The notes beneath the pieces were generated by a model that saw only the letters and a list, made by a program, of their open reading frames with translations, did no database searches and had not been told where the DNA came from. Below are positions 15,573 through 23,719 of a DNA stretch of 37,120 nt, in pieces (positions within the stretch are counted from its first letter, which is position 1; each line of letters begins with the position of its first letter). The stretch comes from Planctomycetota bacterium. Its GTDB lineage: Bacteria > Planctomycetota > Phycisphaerae > Phycisphaerales > SM1A02. The translations under genes were made by a program, and so were the position numbers. The DNA is taken from assembly GCA_014381385.1 (NCBI GenBank), contig JACNLR010000214.1:1-37120 (forward strand), read 5' to 3'.

Positions 15573-17597
15573 CTACTCTTCAAGTAACGTGTCTATGAGT
15601 TGAGCTGCGAATTTAGGACTGTACCCATGGATGCCCCACGCAGTATGATCGAGTAAAGCATTTCGTATATCGCAGTTAGCAATGACAATCGACCCCTCGC
15701 CTACAGCCGAAACGACTGGCGCCTGTACCGTTTTTGCGTTGCGTATGGACCAACCCCTTTGGGTAATGGGGTTGAACCGGTCATCGGGAACAAATTTGTT
15801 TTTAAATTGTTCCTCAATTTCTTTTTGTATCGCTAATGCAAAGGAATCAATTCCGCCAATTGACTCTACAAGTACCGTAGATCCAGCGCTTGCAACTCGG
15901 TAAATTTCATCTGCAAGCGTTGTGGTTGCTTCGTCATTATGAATTCCGCCAACGAGAATAAGGTTTTTCTTTTTCAATTGCGTAATAGGTTTCGATTTCC
16001 AGTTCCAGCGGTGCATACCTTTTAGTTCAGCTTCCCAGTTGCCTTCGTGTTGCGCGATCCAAACAATTTTCTTCGAATGAGATACTACAGGTCTTGATGC
16101 CCTTGCTTTCCAACGTCCAAGTTCTGCAGCACCGCAACAAATATTGACAAGTACTCGCGAGAGTGTAGTTTTAGGAGATCGCACTAGTGACTCAGCGGTC
16201 CCTTGTACGAGGAGAATTCGGTCGCGAATACCATCATTCCATGCAGTAACTTTTACCTTTGAAACATTCCGCACTACAGAAAGTGACCAATGCGTATCGT
16301 CGACTTCTGCTGCAGTAATTTTTGGACAAAGTATAGTTGCAAGCTCCGAAAAATCCTGAAAATCTTTTCGCGCACCAAGCATGACAAGAAGCCCTCCTGA
16401 ATCAAGATATTCTTGTAAGGGTTCGATGTTTGTCGGAACTGCACGAACGTCATGTAGGAACAAGAGTGGGGCTGCAAGCCAAGCATCGAGTTTTTCTTTT
16501 CTCGTAACGGTTCGCCAAGAAAATGCACGTTCGGTTTGGTCTGAAACCTGTGTAGTTATTATTTCTGATGTTCGAAGTGGGTCGATGCTACCCTTGTCCA
16601 CAGCAAGTTCGCACATTGCAATTGGAACACGACCCCTCGAAAGAAAGAGTAGGGCAAACGAGAGATTAATAGTACTCCCTTTCGCCTTTCGAACACCGCA
16701 GTGTGTTTTTATCACTGCTCTTGCCCCGTCTTGAAACCAATCTCTCTTGTGAATTTCAGCAAGCCCGCAAGACATCGCGGCACGTTCAAGCCCGTACAAG
16801 TAACTCATCAATGTGGTTCCACCAACATTTTCATACGATTGTGCGTTCTTGTTTAGCCATGCGAGCGCTTTTTCGATGGAGTTGTGCAACCAAAGAGATT
16901 GTTCCTTTGAAAGATCAATACCACAAAGTTCGTCAACGCCTAGAAGGCAATTGAGCGCAGCAACGGTCATGTTTGCTGTTGGTGTTCCTTTTGTTGCACT
17001 CTGCCCGTACGACCAACCACCACATTGTTGTTGTGTTGCGAGGGTTGCTTCTGCTATCGCCATCCAACACTTTTTTGGTACACGTTGTCCACAACGCTGC
17101 GCTTCCCGCAGTGCAATCATGCCAAATTCCCTATTTAAAGGTGATGCATCAGATCTCATTTTCGGAGGTGTGTCAAAGTTGCCCCAACTTCCCGCTTGCA
17201 ATCCCATCGTAGAAATTAAACGCCTTGTATCATTTTTGAGGTTTCGTTTTTGCCGCTTGGGCATCATCGACCAGATGGAAGTTCTTGTTGCAAGCACGTA
17301 CGTACTTGGTTGTTTAATTTCACTTAGAAACGCTATTGAATTTTGCATAATCGGGGTATTTACAGAATGCCCTGAACTGAGCATTGCAAGAGTTGTGAGC
17401 GCTGTCGTTCCGCCTTCATATTTAGTAAGCCAACCACCGGTACGTTCAATTGGTTCCCAACACCTCTCTTTGGTATGCCTAGTGGAGAGTTCTGTGGCAA
17501 TCATGGAAATTGCATTTGTGATTTCATCGTCGTAAAGTGGAGGCGAACCGGTTCCAACAGCGGTCGAAACAACCGCCCAAAAAAGAGTAAATGACAT
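15573..17597 (-). CDS. Toroid-repeat plus DUF4159-type exported protein
   Basis: Large 674-residue protein with a short hydrophobic N terminus (SFTLFWAVVSTAVG) that looks like a signal peptide. Residues about 40-320 carry alpha/alpha-toroid repeats related to squalene-hopene cyclase and prenyltransferase, including GGWLTKYEGGTTALTTLAML and GGWSYGQ. Residues about 370-670 resemble the DUF4159 domain: LDAWLAAPLLFLHDV, then YLDSGGLLVMLGA, a glutamine-amidotransferase-like fold. The DxDD catalytic motif of hopene cyclases is not evident, so a cyclase role is unlikely. Such fusions are typical of planctomycetes. It sits between sppA and the small membrane-anchored protein, with GGAACAG as ribosome-binding site. 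Confidence 0.75.
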   Translation of the reverse strand: MSFTLFWAVVSTAVGTGSPPLYDDEITNAISMIATELSTRHTKERCWEPIERTGGWLTKYEGGTTALTTLAMLSSGHSVNTPIMQNSIAFLSEIKQPSTYVLATRTSIWSMMPKRQKRNLKNDTRRLISTMGLQAGSWGNFDTPPKMRSDASPLNREFGMIALREAQRCGQRVPKKCWMAIAEATLATQQQCGGWSYGQSATKGTPTANMTVAALNCLLGVDELCGIDLSKEQSLWLHNSIEKALAWLNKNAQSYENVGGTTLMSYLYGLERAAMSCGLAEIHKRDWFQDGARAVIKTHCGVRKAKGSTINLSFALLFLSRGRVPIAMCELAVDKGSIDPLRTSEIITTQVSDQTERAFSWRTVTRKEKLDAWLAAPLLFLHDVRAVPTNIEPLQEYLDSGGLLVMLGARKDFQDFSELATILCPKITAAEVDDTHWSLSVVRNVSKVKVTAWNDGIRDRILLVQGTAESLVRSPKTTLSRVLVNICCGAAELGRWKARASRPVVSHSKKIVWIAQHEGNWEAELKGMHRWNWKSKPITQLKKKNLILVGGIHNDEATTTLADEIYRVASAGSTVLVESIGGIDSFALAIQKEIEEQFKNKFVPDDRFNPITQRGWSIRNAKTVQAPVVSAVGEGSIVIANCDIRNALLDHTAWGIHGYSPKFAAQLIDTLLEE

Positions 17598-17618
17598 ATC
17601 TGTTCCTACGTGTGGTTG

Positions 17619-18632
17619 TTACTGATTGTAAAGGTACATGAGTTTTGGCATTGAGATTTCTTGCAGCATCGACTGGAGGTCAGATGCAGAAAGATCTCTT
17701 GATTGAACGCCAAGAAGACCACCAAACGAAGGTGTAGCGCGAGAATAGTGAATGACTGTTGGGTCAGCATTGGTCAAACCAGATCGTTGTTCTGCAATAA
17801 GAATAGCATCGTCAAGATATCCGATTCCATCTATTAATCCATTACTGAGAGCTTGTTGCGCTGTGTACGCTGATCCATTTGCAACGGACTCTAGTTTTTT
17901 GGCATCTATAACATTTGCTCTCCCCTCTTGTACGCGACTGAAAAAGACTTCGTACATTGCGTTGAGAATACTCGTAACTTTTTGCTTGTCTTTGACTGTC
18001 CAGTTTCGATACACATCATTTGCTACAGATTTTTCAGGTGAATCTTTTGCGATAAGCGTAACGGGCTTGATGCCTATTTTTGCGAGAAGATCCTGAAAGG
18101 TCATTACGTTTGCAATAACACCAATCGAACCAGTTATCGTTGTTTCTTGTGCGACGATATGATCAGCGTTACATGAAATATAGTAGCCGCCCGATGCTGC
18201 AACACTACCGTAGCTTGCAACTAGTGGTAACTTCGCATCTTTAAGTCGCTGCACGTTATGCCAGATTTCATCCGAAGCAGTTACGCCGCCGCCCGGTGAA
18301 TCAACCCGAAGAACTACGGATCGGATATTTTTGTTCTCTAAAATTTTGGTGATTGCTCTTTCTGCGTAGGCGGCATTGCCATCGTCAATTACTCCAGAAA
18401 TATTTAAGACCGCAATTGTAGAGCTGCCACCATCGTGAGAGATGTGTGAACTAACAGGTCCGTTTTCCTGAGAAGCTGCAGCAAATCCTGATACGCCAGC
18501 AATAATACCGACGAGGAATACTATGAGAAAAATAAACATAGCGGCAAGGAAGGCGACAAACGTCTTAAACCCTCCCGTTGTAGCAACCACTTTTAGGGTT
18601 GTTTGTTTTGAACTATCTGCTGTAGATTCCAT
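17619..18632 (-). CDS. sppA: Signal peptide peptidase SppA, short form
   Basis: Membrane-bound serine protease that degrades cleaved signal peptides. A transmembrane helix lies at about residues 24-52. The catalytic Ser147 is in YGSVAASGGYYIS, and the likely catalytic Lys196 in IAKDSPEK, the Ser/Lys arrangement of the short Bacillus-type enzyme. DSPGGGVTASDEIW and TGSIGVI are further S49 signatures. The 337 residues fit the single-domain form. It heads a run of ten closely spaced genes down to ptsH and has a good ribosome-binding site (GGAG). Its promoter lies next to a palindrome. Confidence 0.92.
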   Translation of the reverse strand: MESTADSSKQTTLKVVATTGGFKTFVAFLAAMFIFLIVFLVGIIAGVSGFAAASQENGPVSSHISHDGGSSTIAVLNISGVIDDGNAAYAERAITKILENKNIRSVVLRVDSPGGGVTASDEIWHNVQRLKDAKLPLVASYGSVAASGGYYISCNADHIVAQETTITGSIGVIANVMTFQDLLAKIGIKPVTLIAKDSPEKSVANDVYRNWTVKDKQKVTSILNAMYEVFFSRVQEGRANVIDAKKLESVANGSAYTAQQALSNGLIDGIGYLDDAILIAEQRSGLTNADPTVIHYSRATPSFGGLLGVQSRDLSASDLQSMLQEISMPKLMYLYNQ

Positions 18633-18656
18633 TTTCTTTTCTCCAATCGACTTGTC

Positions 18657-18702
18657 ATTGTAATGTTGTTTGTATTCAAACCAAGAATTACTGCGGTAAT
18701 TC
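18657..18702 (-). promoter_or_regulatory. sppA promoter with an adjacent 18-bp palindrome
   Basis: On the minus strand TTGGTT (18679-18684), a 16-base spacer and TACAAT (18657-18662) form a fair promoter. The predicted start is near 18650, followed by GGAGAAAAG and the sppA ATG. Directly upstream of the -35 element is a perfect inverted repeat, GAATTAC, 4 bases, GTAATTC (18685-18702), suited to an activator or repressor dimer. It would control the whole sppA-to-ptsH run. Confidence 0.5.
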
Positions 18703-18761
18703 GTTCATTTTTCTTTTGGGACACATTCGCTTGCGCTACCATCAAAAAACCTCAATTACTA

Positions 18762-18864
18762 TTCTCCTCTGAGACTTTTTAAAGCCCAAAAATCGCCTCT
18801 GAGACTTTTTGGAGCTCCTTAGAGCCGTTTTTCGAAATTGTAAAAAAAAAGTCTCAGAGGAGAA
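18762..18864. repeat. Cluster of three CTCTGAGAC intergenic repeats
   Basis: TTCTCCTCTGAGACTTTTT occurs at 18762-18780, a 16-base version at 18795-18810, and an exact inverted 19-base copy at 18846-18864. Copy 3 can pair with copy 1 over 19 bases or with copy 2 over 15 bases, making alternative long hairpins. On the minus strand copy 3 follows the methyltransferase stop codon and reads as a short TCTC/GAGA hairpin followed by nine T residues, so it may terminate that operon. A fourth, partial copy is at the left edge of the window. Confidence 0.75.
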
Positions 18865-18867
18865 ATG

Positions 18868-19479
18868 TTATTTATTAATGACGATGGTGGCGTCGTGCCC
18901 ATCTAAATAGGATTGGGTGAACTGGACTTTTGGTGAGAGTTGTAGACTTTTTGAAATCCATGCAATCGTATCGAATCGAGAAGCGGGTGCCAAATCCTCC
19001 TCTTTTGGATTACGTCCAGATTGGTTTGAGAGGAAATTACAAGCTATACCTTTAGCTGCACGCGTAAAGGCAGTTTCTATAAGTGCCATCGCTACATCCT
19101 CGTCCATCGCGTTTAATGTCCCAGAAAAGGTTATCCAATCGTACCCGACCAGAGCGTCTGTATTGTGCACAATATCAACAGTTTCAAACGTTGACCGAGG
19201 CAACGCGCGGTCGTTTGCCGTTTCAATCATTTCCGGCATAGCATCGATGCCGTGGAACGAACCAAATGCCACGTTTGCAGAGGTTAAGTATTCTGAAAAA
19301 TCTCCAATACCGCAACCAACGTCAAGAATAGTCGAGTTCGTAAAATCAGCCAACATGCAAAAGGTTTTAAATCGAAGGATTTGCCCTTCCTTCGATTGCC
19401 AAAGAGTGGCGTCAAACGTTCCACCGTGGGCTGCAATAGCGTCATGGTAAGGTTTTAAATAATCCGGGACATTTGACAC
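18868..19479 (-). CDS. Class I SAM-dependent methyltransferase
   Basis: A 203-residue Rossmann-fold methyltransferase. Motif I is ILDVGCGIGDFSEYL near residues 50-64, followed by an acidic FHGIDAMPEMIETA for binding the adenosine ribose, FETVDIV, and YDWITFSGTLNAM. The substrate is unknown. It is the last gene of the ispA-dxs-amidotransferase run, starting 3 bases after the amidotransferase stop, so a link with isoprenoid or quinone chemistry is possible but unproven. It ends within the repeat cluster. Confidence 0.85.
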   Translation of the reverse strand: MSNVPDYLKPYHDAIAAHGGTFDATLWQSKEGQILRFKTFCMLADFTNSTILDVGCGIGDFSEYLTSANVAFGSFHGIDAMPEMIETANDRALPRSTFETVDIVHNTDALVGYDWITFSGTLNAMDEDVAMALIETAFTRAAKGIACNFLSNQSGRNPKEEDLAPASRFDTIAWISKSLQLSPKVQFTQSYLDGHDATIVINK

Positions 19480-19482
19480 AAC

Positions 19483-20211
19483 TTAATTACGTTGACGAGA
19501 AAGTCGTGTGTGCATTGGCATGAGTAGTTGCGAGATTGCTTCAAAAAGTCGATCGGTGAGTCGTACGTAATCCGCGAAATTTTTGACGGTGTCGTCTTTG
19601 ACTGCAGCGCTTGAGATACCTGCTTGATCGAGTTGCTCTTTATCATCAAGAATCCATGATTCAATTCTTTCTGCGGTACATTCGGGGTGGAACTGTACAG
19701 CGTACGTACTGATTCCCTTCATCCATGCTTGTACGCCGCACCGATCACTAGATGCTAAGAGCGTTGCACCTTCAGGTAGTTTGCTCACTTCCCAGTGGTG
19801 CCAGTGAAATTGAGGTCCATCCCATGGTTGCCCAGAAAGAATAAAGTCGGCATATCCCACGGCTGTTAAACGTACATCGTACCAACCCATCTCAGGTTGC
19901 TCGCAACGTGCAAGTTCGCCGCCCAATGCCCTTGCTAGAAGTTGGCTTCCTAAACACATGCCAAAGACCGGTAATTCAAGCGCATCAGCAGTCCGAAGGA
20001 GTGCAAGTTCTTGTTCAACCCATGGCTCGTTACTATCTGGGTCTTGTGGACCACCGCAACTGATTACGCCATCAATCTCATCAAGATCGCCGGGCAACTT
20101 CTCGCCAAGATGGACTCGAACTACAAGCAGTCGGTGACCATCTTCAAGTAGACGTTGCCCGAGTCTGTCTGAGCCTGTTAATTCACTGTGTTCAATAATG
20201 AGGATAGCCAT
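19483..20211 (-). CDS. Class I glutamine amidotransferase domain protein
   Basis: Stand-alone GATase1 domain of 242 residues. The catalytic triad is visible: Cys86 in FGMCLGSQLLARALGG, His175 and Glu177 in AVQFHPE. The oxyanion region reads VISCGGPQDPDS. It resembles the GuaA-type amidotransferase-like proteins and gamma-glutamyl peptidases that act without a fused synthetase. The C-terminal 45 residues after the domain form a predicted helix. It lies 11 bases after dxs and 3 before the methyltransferase gene. Substrate unknown; hydrolysis of a gamma-glutamyl compound is one option. Confidence 0.82.
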   Translation of the reverse strand: MAILIIEHSELTGSDRLGQRLLEDGHRLLVVRVHLGEKLPGDLDEIDGVISCGGPQDPDSNEPWVEQELALLRTADALELPVFGMCLGSQLLARALGGELARCEQPEMGWYDVRLTAVGYADFILSGQPWDGPQFHWHHWEVSKLPEGATLLASSDRCGVQAWMKGISTYAVQFHPECTAERIESWILDDKEQLDQAGISSAAVKDDTVKNFADYVRLTDRLFEAISQLLMPMHTRLSRQRN

Positions 20212-20222
20212 GTATGTATTCT

Positions 20223-22154
20223 TTACTCTGTTGTAGCCAGTGGTATTTCAATTTCATGTGTGCTTAGAATCCGAGAAGCGACTGCCGCAATACCAGCAGA
20301 ATCAATTCCGGCTTCTTGGAGTTGTTCCCTGCGAGAACCGTGTCCAATCCACCGGTCAGGCAAACCAAGAATTGTAATCAAAGTCGTGTCAAGTTTTCGT
20401 TTTGCTGCTTCTTCAAGCACAGCCGAACCAAAGCCTCCAATTGCGGAGTGATCCTCAAGAGTGATGATCGGTATTTCGTTGCGCAATAAATGCTCGATGA
20501 GTTCGCCATCGACGGGTTTTGCAAAGCGAGCGTCGTATACATCTATGGCATCCGCATCTACACGTTCGGCTGCTAAAAGTGCATCAAGTGCGGTTGTGCC
20601 ATAGCCAAGAATGGCAAGTTTTGGCGCAGATGTTTTTCGTAACGGGTTCGCCTTGCCAAGTTTGAAAGCCGGACATGTTCTTGTTGTTTCTTGTACTGCA
20701 TCTCGCGGGTAGCGCACTGCTGAAAGCCCATCGTCGTAGTGCGCCATGAACGCCATCGCCTCGCGGAGCGAATCCTCATCAATCGCTGCCATGATGACGG
20801 TGTTTGGTAAAACGCGAAGCATAGAAATGTCGCAGAAGCCATGGTGAACTGCACCGTCACCTCCGACAACGCCCGCGCGATCAAGACAAAGTCGAACAGG
20901 TAGACCTTGCAACGTAACTTCTTGGAATAACTGATCAAACGCGCGTTGTAGAAAAGTTGAATACACAGCGAAAAATGGTTTGTATCCAGTCTTTGCTAAT
21001 CCAGCCAGCATGTCCATCGTATGCGACTCACAAATCCCAGTGTCCCATGCACGATTTGAGAATTTTTCAATTGCCGCAGTTGTACCAGTTCCATCTGGCA
21101 TTGCTGCAGTTGCTGCAACAACTTTGTCATCCTTTTCCATCAGGTCGCAAAGTGCATCGGAAAATGCAGCAGTAAAACTCCGACCAGAGGGTTGCATTTC
21201 AACGCATGTGTTTTTTACTGCGAATGGTTTGGGCGAATGGAAGGTAGTTGCATTTTTCTCTGCAAACTCGAAACCTTTGCCCTTGATGGTATGGGCGTGG
21301 AGTAAGAGTGGTCGGTCGACTTCACGCACTTCGATAAGCATCTCAATGAGTGAAGCAAGGTCGTGCCCGTCAACTGGACCGACCGACAGTAATCCAAAGT
21401 GTTCAAACCAAGAATCTTCAAAGACCGCGTCTTTCAACATCTCCGTCATTCGATGCGACATGTCTTCAAGCATGGAACCGCCAGGCAATTTACCCATGAC
21501 GTTTTTAGCAGCTTTTTTCATAGAGCGATACGTTGAGCCTACACGTAACTTGTCAAAGTAATCTGCAATCGCACCTTGGGGATTTGCAATGCTCATGTTG
21601 TTATCATTGAGGACGACAAGAAATTGACGTTTTAGAGTGCCAGCGTTATTGAGACCCTCCATCGCAACGCCATTGACGATGGATGCGTCACCAACAAATG
21701 CAACAACACGCCTTCCATCGTTGCTCACAATTGGATCGTACGCTTCACCACTGAGTTTATCACCGCGGGCCATACCAACAGCAGTTGAAATCGCCGTCCC
21801 CGCATGACCAACCGCGAACAAATCAAACGGTGACTCATCCGGAGCGGGAAATCCCGACATGCCGCCCCGTTGTCGAAGTTTTCCAAGAAGGTGTTGCCTT
21901 CCGGTGAGGAGTTTATGTGTATAGCATTGGTGCCCTACATCAAACAAAAGTCTGTCATTTGAAAAATCAAAGACGTAGTGCAACGCAATCATGAGTTCCA
22001 CAACGCCCAAATTTGGCGCTAAGTGACCGCCGCTTTTTTTTACTTGTTCGCAAATTGCATGGCGAATTTCAATAGCGAGTTTTGGCAAGTCTGCTATCGA
22101 TATTTTTTTTAGGTCTGCGGGTGATTCAATTGTAGAAAGGAATTCTGTTTGCAT
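20223..22154 (-). CDS. dxs: 1-deoxy-D-xylulose-5-phosphate synthase
   Basis: Thiamine-diphosphate enzyme for the first step of the MEP isoprenoid pathway, condensing pyruvate with glyceraldehyde 3-phosphate. The 643 residues show FDVGHQCYTHKLLTGR, the ThDP-binding segment GDASIVNGVAMEGLNNA...NDNNMSIANPQGA, GPVDGHDL, and the transketolase-like C-terminal domains with DRAGVVGGDGAVHHG (the family usually has DRAGLVGADGPTHHG). It is the second gene of the run starting at ispA. A TACAAT on the minus strand at 22167-22172 ends 12 bases before the ATG, a possible internal promoter; no Shine-Dalgarno sequence is seen. Confidence 0.95.
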   Translation of the reverse strand: MQTEFLSTIESPADLKKISIADLPKLAIEIRHAICEQVKKSGGHLAPNLGVVELMIALHYVFDFSNDRLLFDVGHQCYTHKLLTGRQHLLGKLRQRGGMSGFPAPDESPFDLFAVGHAGTAISTAVGMARGDKLSGEAYDPIVSNDGRRVVAFVGDASIVNGVAMEGLNNAGTLKRQFLVVLNDNNMSIANPQGAIADYFDKLRVGSTYRSMKKAAKNVMGKLPGGSMLEDMSHRMTEMLKDAVFEDSWFEHFGLLSVGPVDGHDLASLIEMLIEVREVDRPLLLHAHTIKGKGFEFAEKNATTFHSPKPFAVKNTCVEMQPSGRSFTAAFSDALCDLMEKDDKVVAATAAMPDGTGTTAAIEKFSNRAWDTGICESHTMDMLAGLAKTGYKPFFAVYSTFLQRAFDQLFQEVTLQGLPVRLCLDRAGVVGGDGAVHHGFCDISMLRVLPNTVIMAAIDEDSLREAMAFMAHYDDGLSAVRYPRDAVQETTRTCPAFKLGKANPLRKTSAPKLAILGYGTTALDALLAAERVDADAIDVYDARFAKPVDGELIEHLLRNEIPIITLEDHSAIGGFGSAVLEEAAKRKLDTTLITILGLPDRWIGHGSRREQLQEAGIDSAGIAAVASRILSTHEIEIPLATTE

Positions 22155-22175
22155 CTTTGACAGCGTATTGTACGC

Positions 22176-23069
22176 TCAACGTGTCCTGTGAGCCATCCAA
22201 AGATTGAAAGATACGAGGGTTTCTGCGTCGCTTCCAAGCACACTAAGTGCAGATTCTGCTTGTTTTTGGAGTTCTTTGACAGCTTTTTTCGATTCTTCAA
22301 CACCAATTATGCCCGGATAAGTCGTTTTGCCCGCACCCGCATCTTTACCAGTTGCTTTGCCTACATGCTCTGGGGAGCCGTGTAAGTCGATGAGATCATC
22401 AACAATTTGAAACATCAACCCAATGGCACTACCAAAAGACGAAATAGCATCAAATGCACGCTCTGGAGCACTGGCGCAAATTGCTCCCATCTCACAAGCG
22501 CACTGGATGAGTGCGCCTGTTTTGTTTCGATGTATCTCTTCAAGTTGTTGCATCGGTGTTAGATGATCTGGAAGACCGCCAAGCGTGTCGTAAACTTGGC
22601 CGATGACCATATTGCTTGTAGCAGATGCAAGCACTTTCGTTAATCTTGCTTGTTGGTCAGCGTTGAATTGTTCGTTTGTCAATTGCGAAAATGCAAGAGG
22701 TAACAATAAATCACCGGCTAATAGAGCCATCGCTTCGCCAGATTTGATGTGTAACGTTGGCTTCCCACGACGAAGGTCATCGTTGTCAATCGCGGGTAAA
22801 TCATCGTGTACTAAACTAAAGCAGTGGATAAATTCAACAGCAATTGCTGCTGGCATAGCATCTTCGAATGTTCCACCGATTGCCTCACAGCATAGAAGCG
22901 TTAGCGCGGGGCGGACGCGTTTTCCGCCGTTCATCACTGCATACGTGGCTGATTCTTTGAGATTATCTGGTAGTGCGAGTGCTGTGAGGCGAGAATGCAG
23001 TTCAGATTCGATGTTTTTCGCGAGTTCTATAAGTTTAAGAGGTGGATTTGGGGATGAAAGTTGTGTCAC
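22176..23069 (-). CDS. ispA: Short-chain polyprenyl (farnesyl/geranylgeranyl) diphosphate synthase
   Basis: Condenses isopentenyl diphosphate with allylic diphosphates to C15 or C20 products. The first Asp-rich motif is DDLPAIDNDDLRRGKPT, and the second is FQIVDDLIDL. GGKRVRPALTLL and VHDDLP are typical. The 297 residues match IspA-type enzymes. The two residues between the Asp pairs plus the upstream region suggest a farnesyl-type enzyme, but product length is not certain. The start codon is GTG, 6 bases after a TACAAT and with no Shine-Dalgarno sequence, the arrangement of a leaderless message. It begins the operon with dxs. Confidence 0.93.
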   Translation of the reverse strand: MTQLSSPNPPLKLIELAKNIESELHSRLTALALPDNLKESATYAVMNGGKRVRPALTLLCCEAIGGTFEDAMPAAIAVEFIHCFSLVHDDLPAIDNDDLRRGKPTLHIKSGEAMALLAGDLLLPLAFSQLTNEQFNADQQARLTKVLASATSNMVIGQVYDTLGGLPDHLTPMQQLEEIHRNKTGALIQCACEMGAICASAPERAFDAISSFGSAIGLMFQIVDDLIDLHGSPEHVGKATGKDAGAGKTTYPGIIGVEESKKAVKELQKQAESALSVLGSDAETLVSFNLWMAHRTR

Positions 23070-23074
23070 AAACA

Positions 23075-23100
23075 GATTGTATGTTCTAAACCTACAATCT
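23075..23100. promoter_or_regulatory. Mirror-image -10 elements between ispA and the TolQ-like gene
   Basis: AGATTGTA (23075-23082) and TACAATCT (23093-23100) form an 8-bp inverted repeat. Read outward, each strand has TACAAT ending exactly 6 bases before a start codon: GTG of ispA on the minus strand (hexamer 23076-23081) and ATG of the TolQ-like gene on the plus strand (hexamer 23093-23098). The whole gap is 35 bases, and neither gene has a Shine-Dalgarno sequence. No -35 elements are recognisable. Confidence 0.6.
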
Positions 23101-23104
23101 ACAC

Positions 23105-23719
23105 ATGCAAGAAGAAGTATTACAAGATCTCACCTCGATTTTCGAAAGAGGGGGCTACGTAATGATCCCACTCCTACTGTTGAGTGTGTTGAGTGTGGCC
23201 CTTATATTCGAGAGATGCTGGTTTTGGCTTTTCGCCGGCGGGAAAAATTCTTTACGTCGTCTTGACAAGTTGAACAGTGCATTCATGCATGGGGATATGG
23301 ATTCGGTCCGCAAAATGGTGAAGCGAGATTTTTCTCCACAAGGGATGGTCGCAAAACGAGTAGTTGATGATGGATCAAGCGATGCAGTTGCCATGGGCGC
23401 TGTAGAAATGCAGCGACCAAGAATCGATAGAAATATGGTTGCGCTTTCAACAATTATTACCGCCGCTCCTTTGCTTGGCATTTTGGGAACGGTGATTGGA
23501 ATTATTGATTCTTTCAATCTTCTGGGTGCAGAAGTTGTGTTAACAGACCCCGCAGATGTTGCTAGTGGTATTGCCTCTGCATTGTTGACGACAGCATTCG
23601 GATTAATTATTGCACTCGTAACGCTGTTCCCATATATGCTTTTTCGAGGTTGGTCTTCAAGTGCAATCGGCCGAATTGAAGCAATGATTGCAGCAGCGCA
23701 GCAAGGAGCAGCAAAATGA
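23105..23719 (+). CDS. MotA/TolQ/ExbB-family proton channel
   Basis: Inner-membrane proton-channel subunit that powers TonB-, Tol- or gliding-type machinery. The 204 residues hold three predicted membrane helices: about 18-38 (MIPLLLLSVLSVALIFERCW), about 115-140 (LSTIITAAPLLGILGTVIGIIDSF) and about 155-180 (ASGIASALLTTAFGLIIALVTLFPYMLF). The APLLGILGTVIGII and SALLTTAFGLIIA blocks are the family signature. ExbB/TolQ proteins normally work with an ExbD/TolR partner encoded next door; here the next gene is a TraB-like protein instead. It overlaps that gene by 4 bases. Confidence 0.88.
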   Translation: MQEEVLQDLTSIFERGGYVMIPLLLLSVLSVALIFERCWFWLFAGGKNSLRRLDKLNSAFMHGDMDSVRKMVKRDFSPQGMVAKRVVDDGSSDAVAMGAVEMQRPRIDRNMVALSTIITAAPLLGILGTVIGIIDSFNLLGAEVVLTDPADVASGIASALLTTAFGLIIALVTLFPYMLFRGWSSSAIGRIEAMIAAAQQGAAK

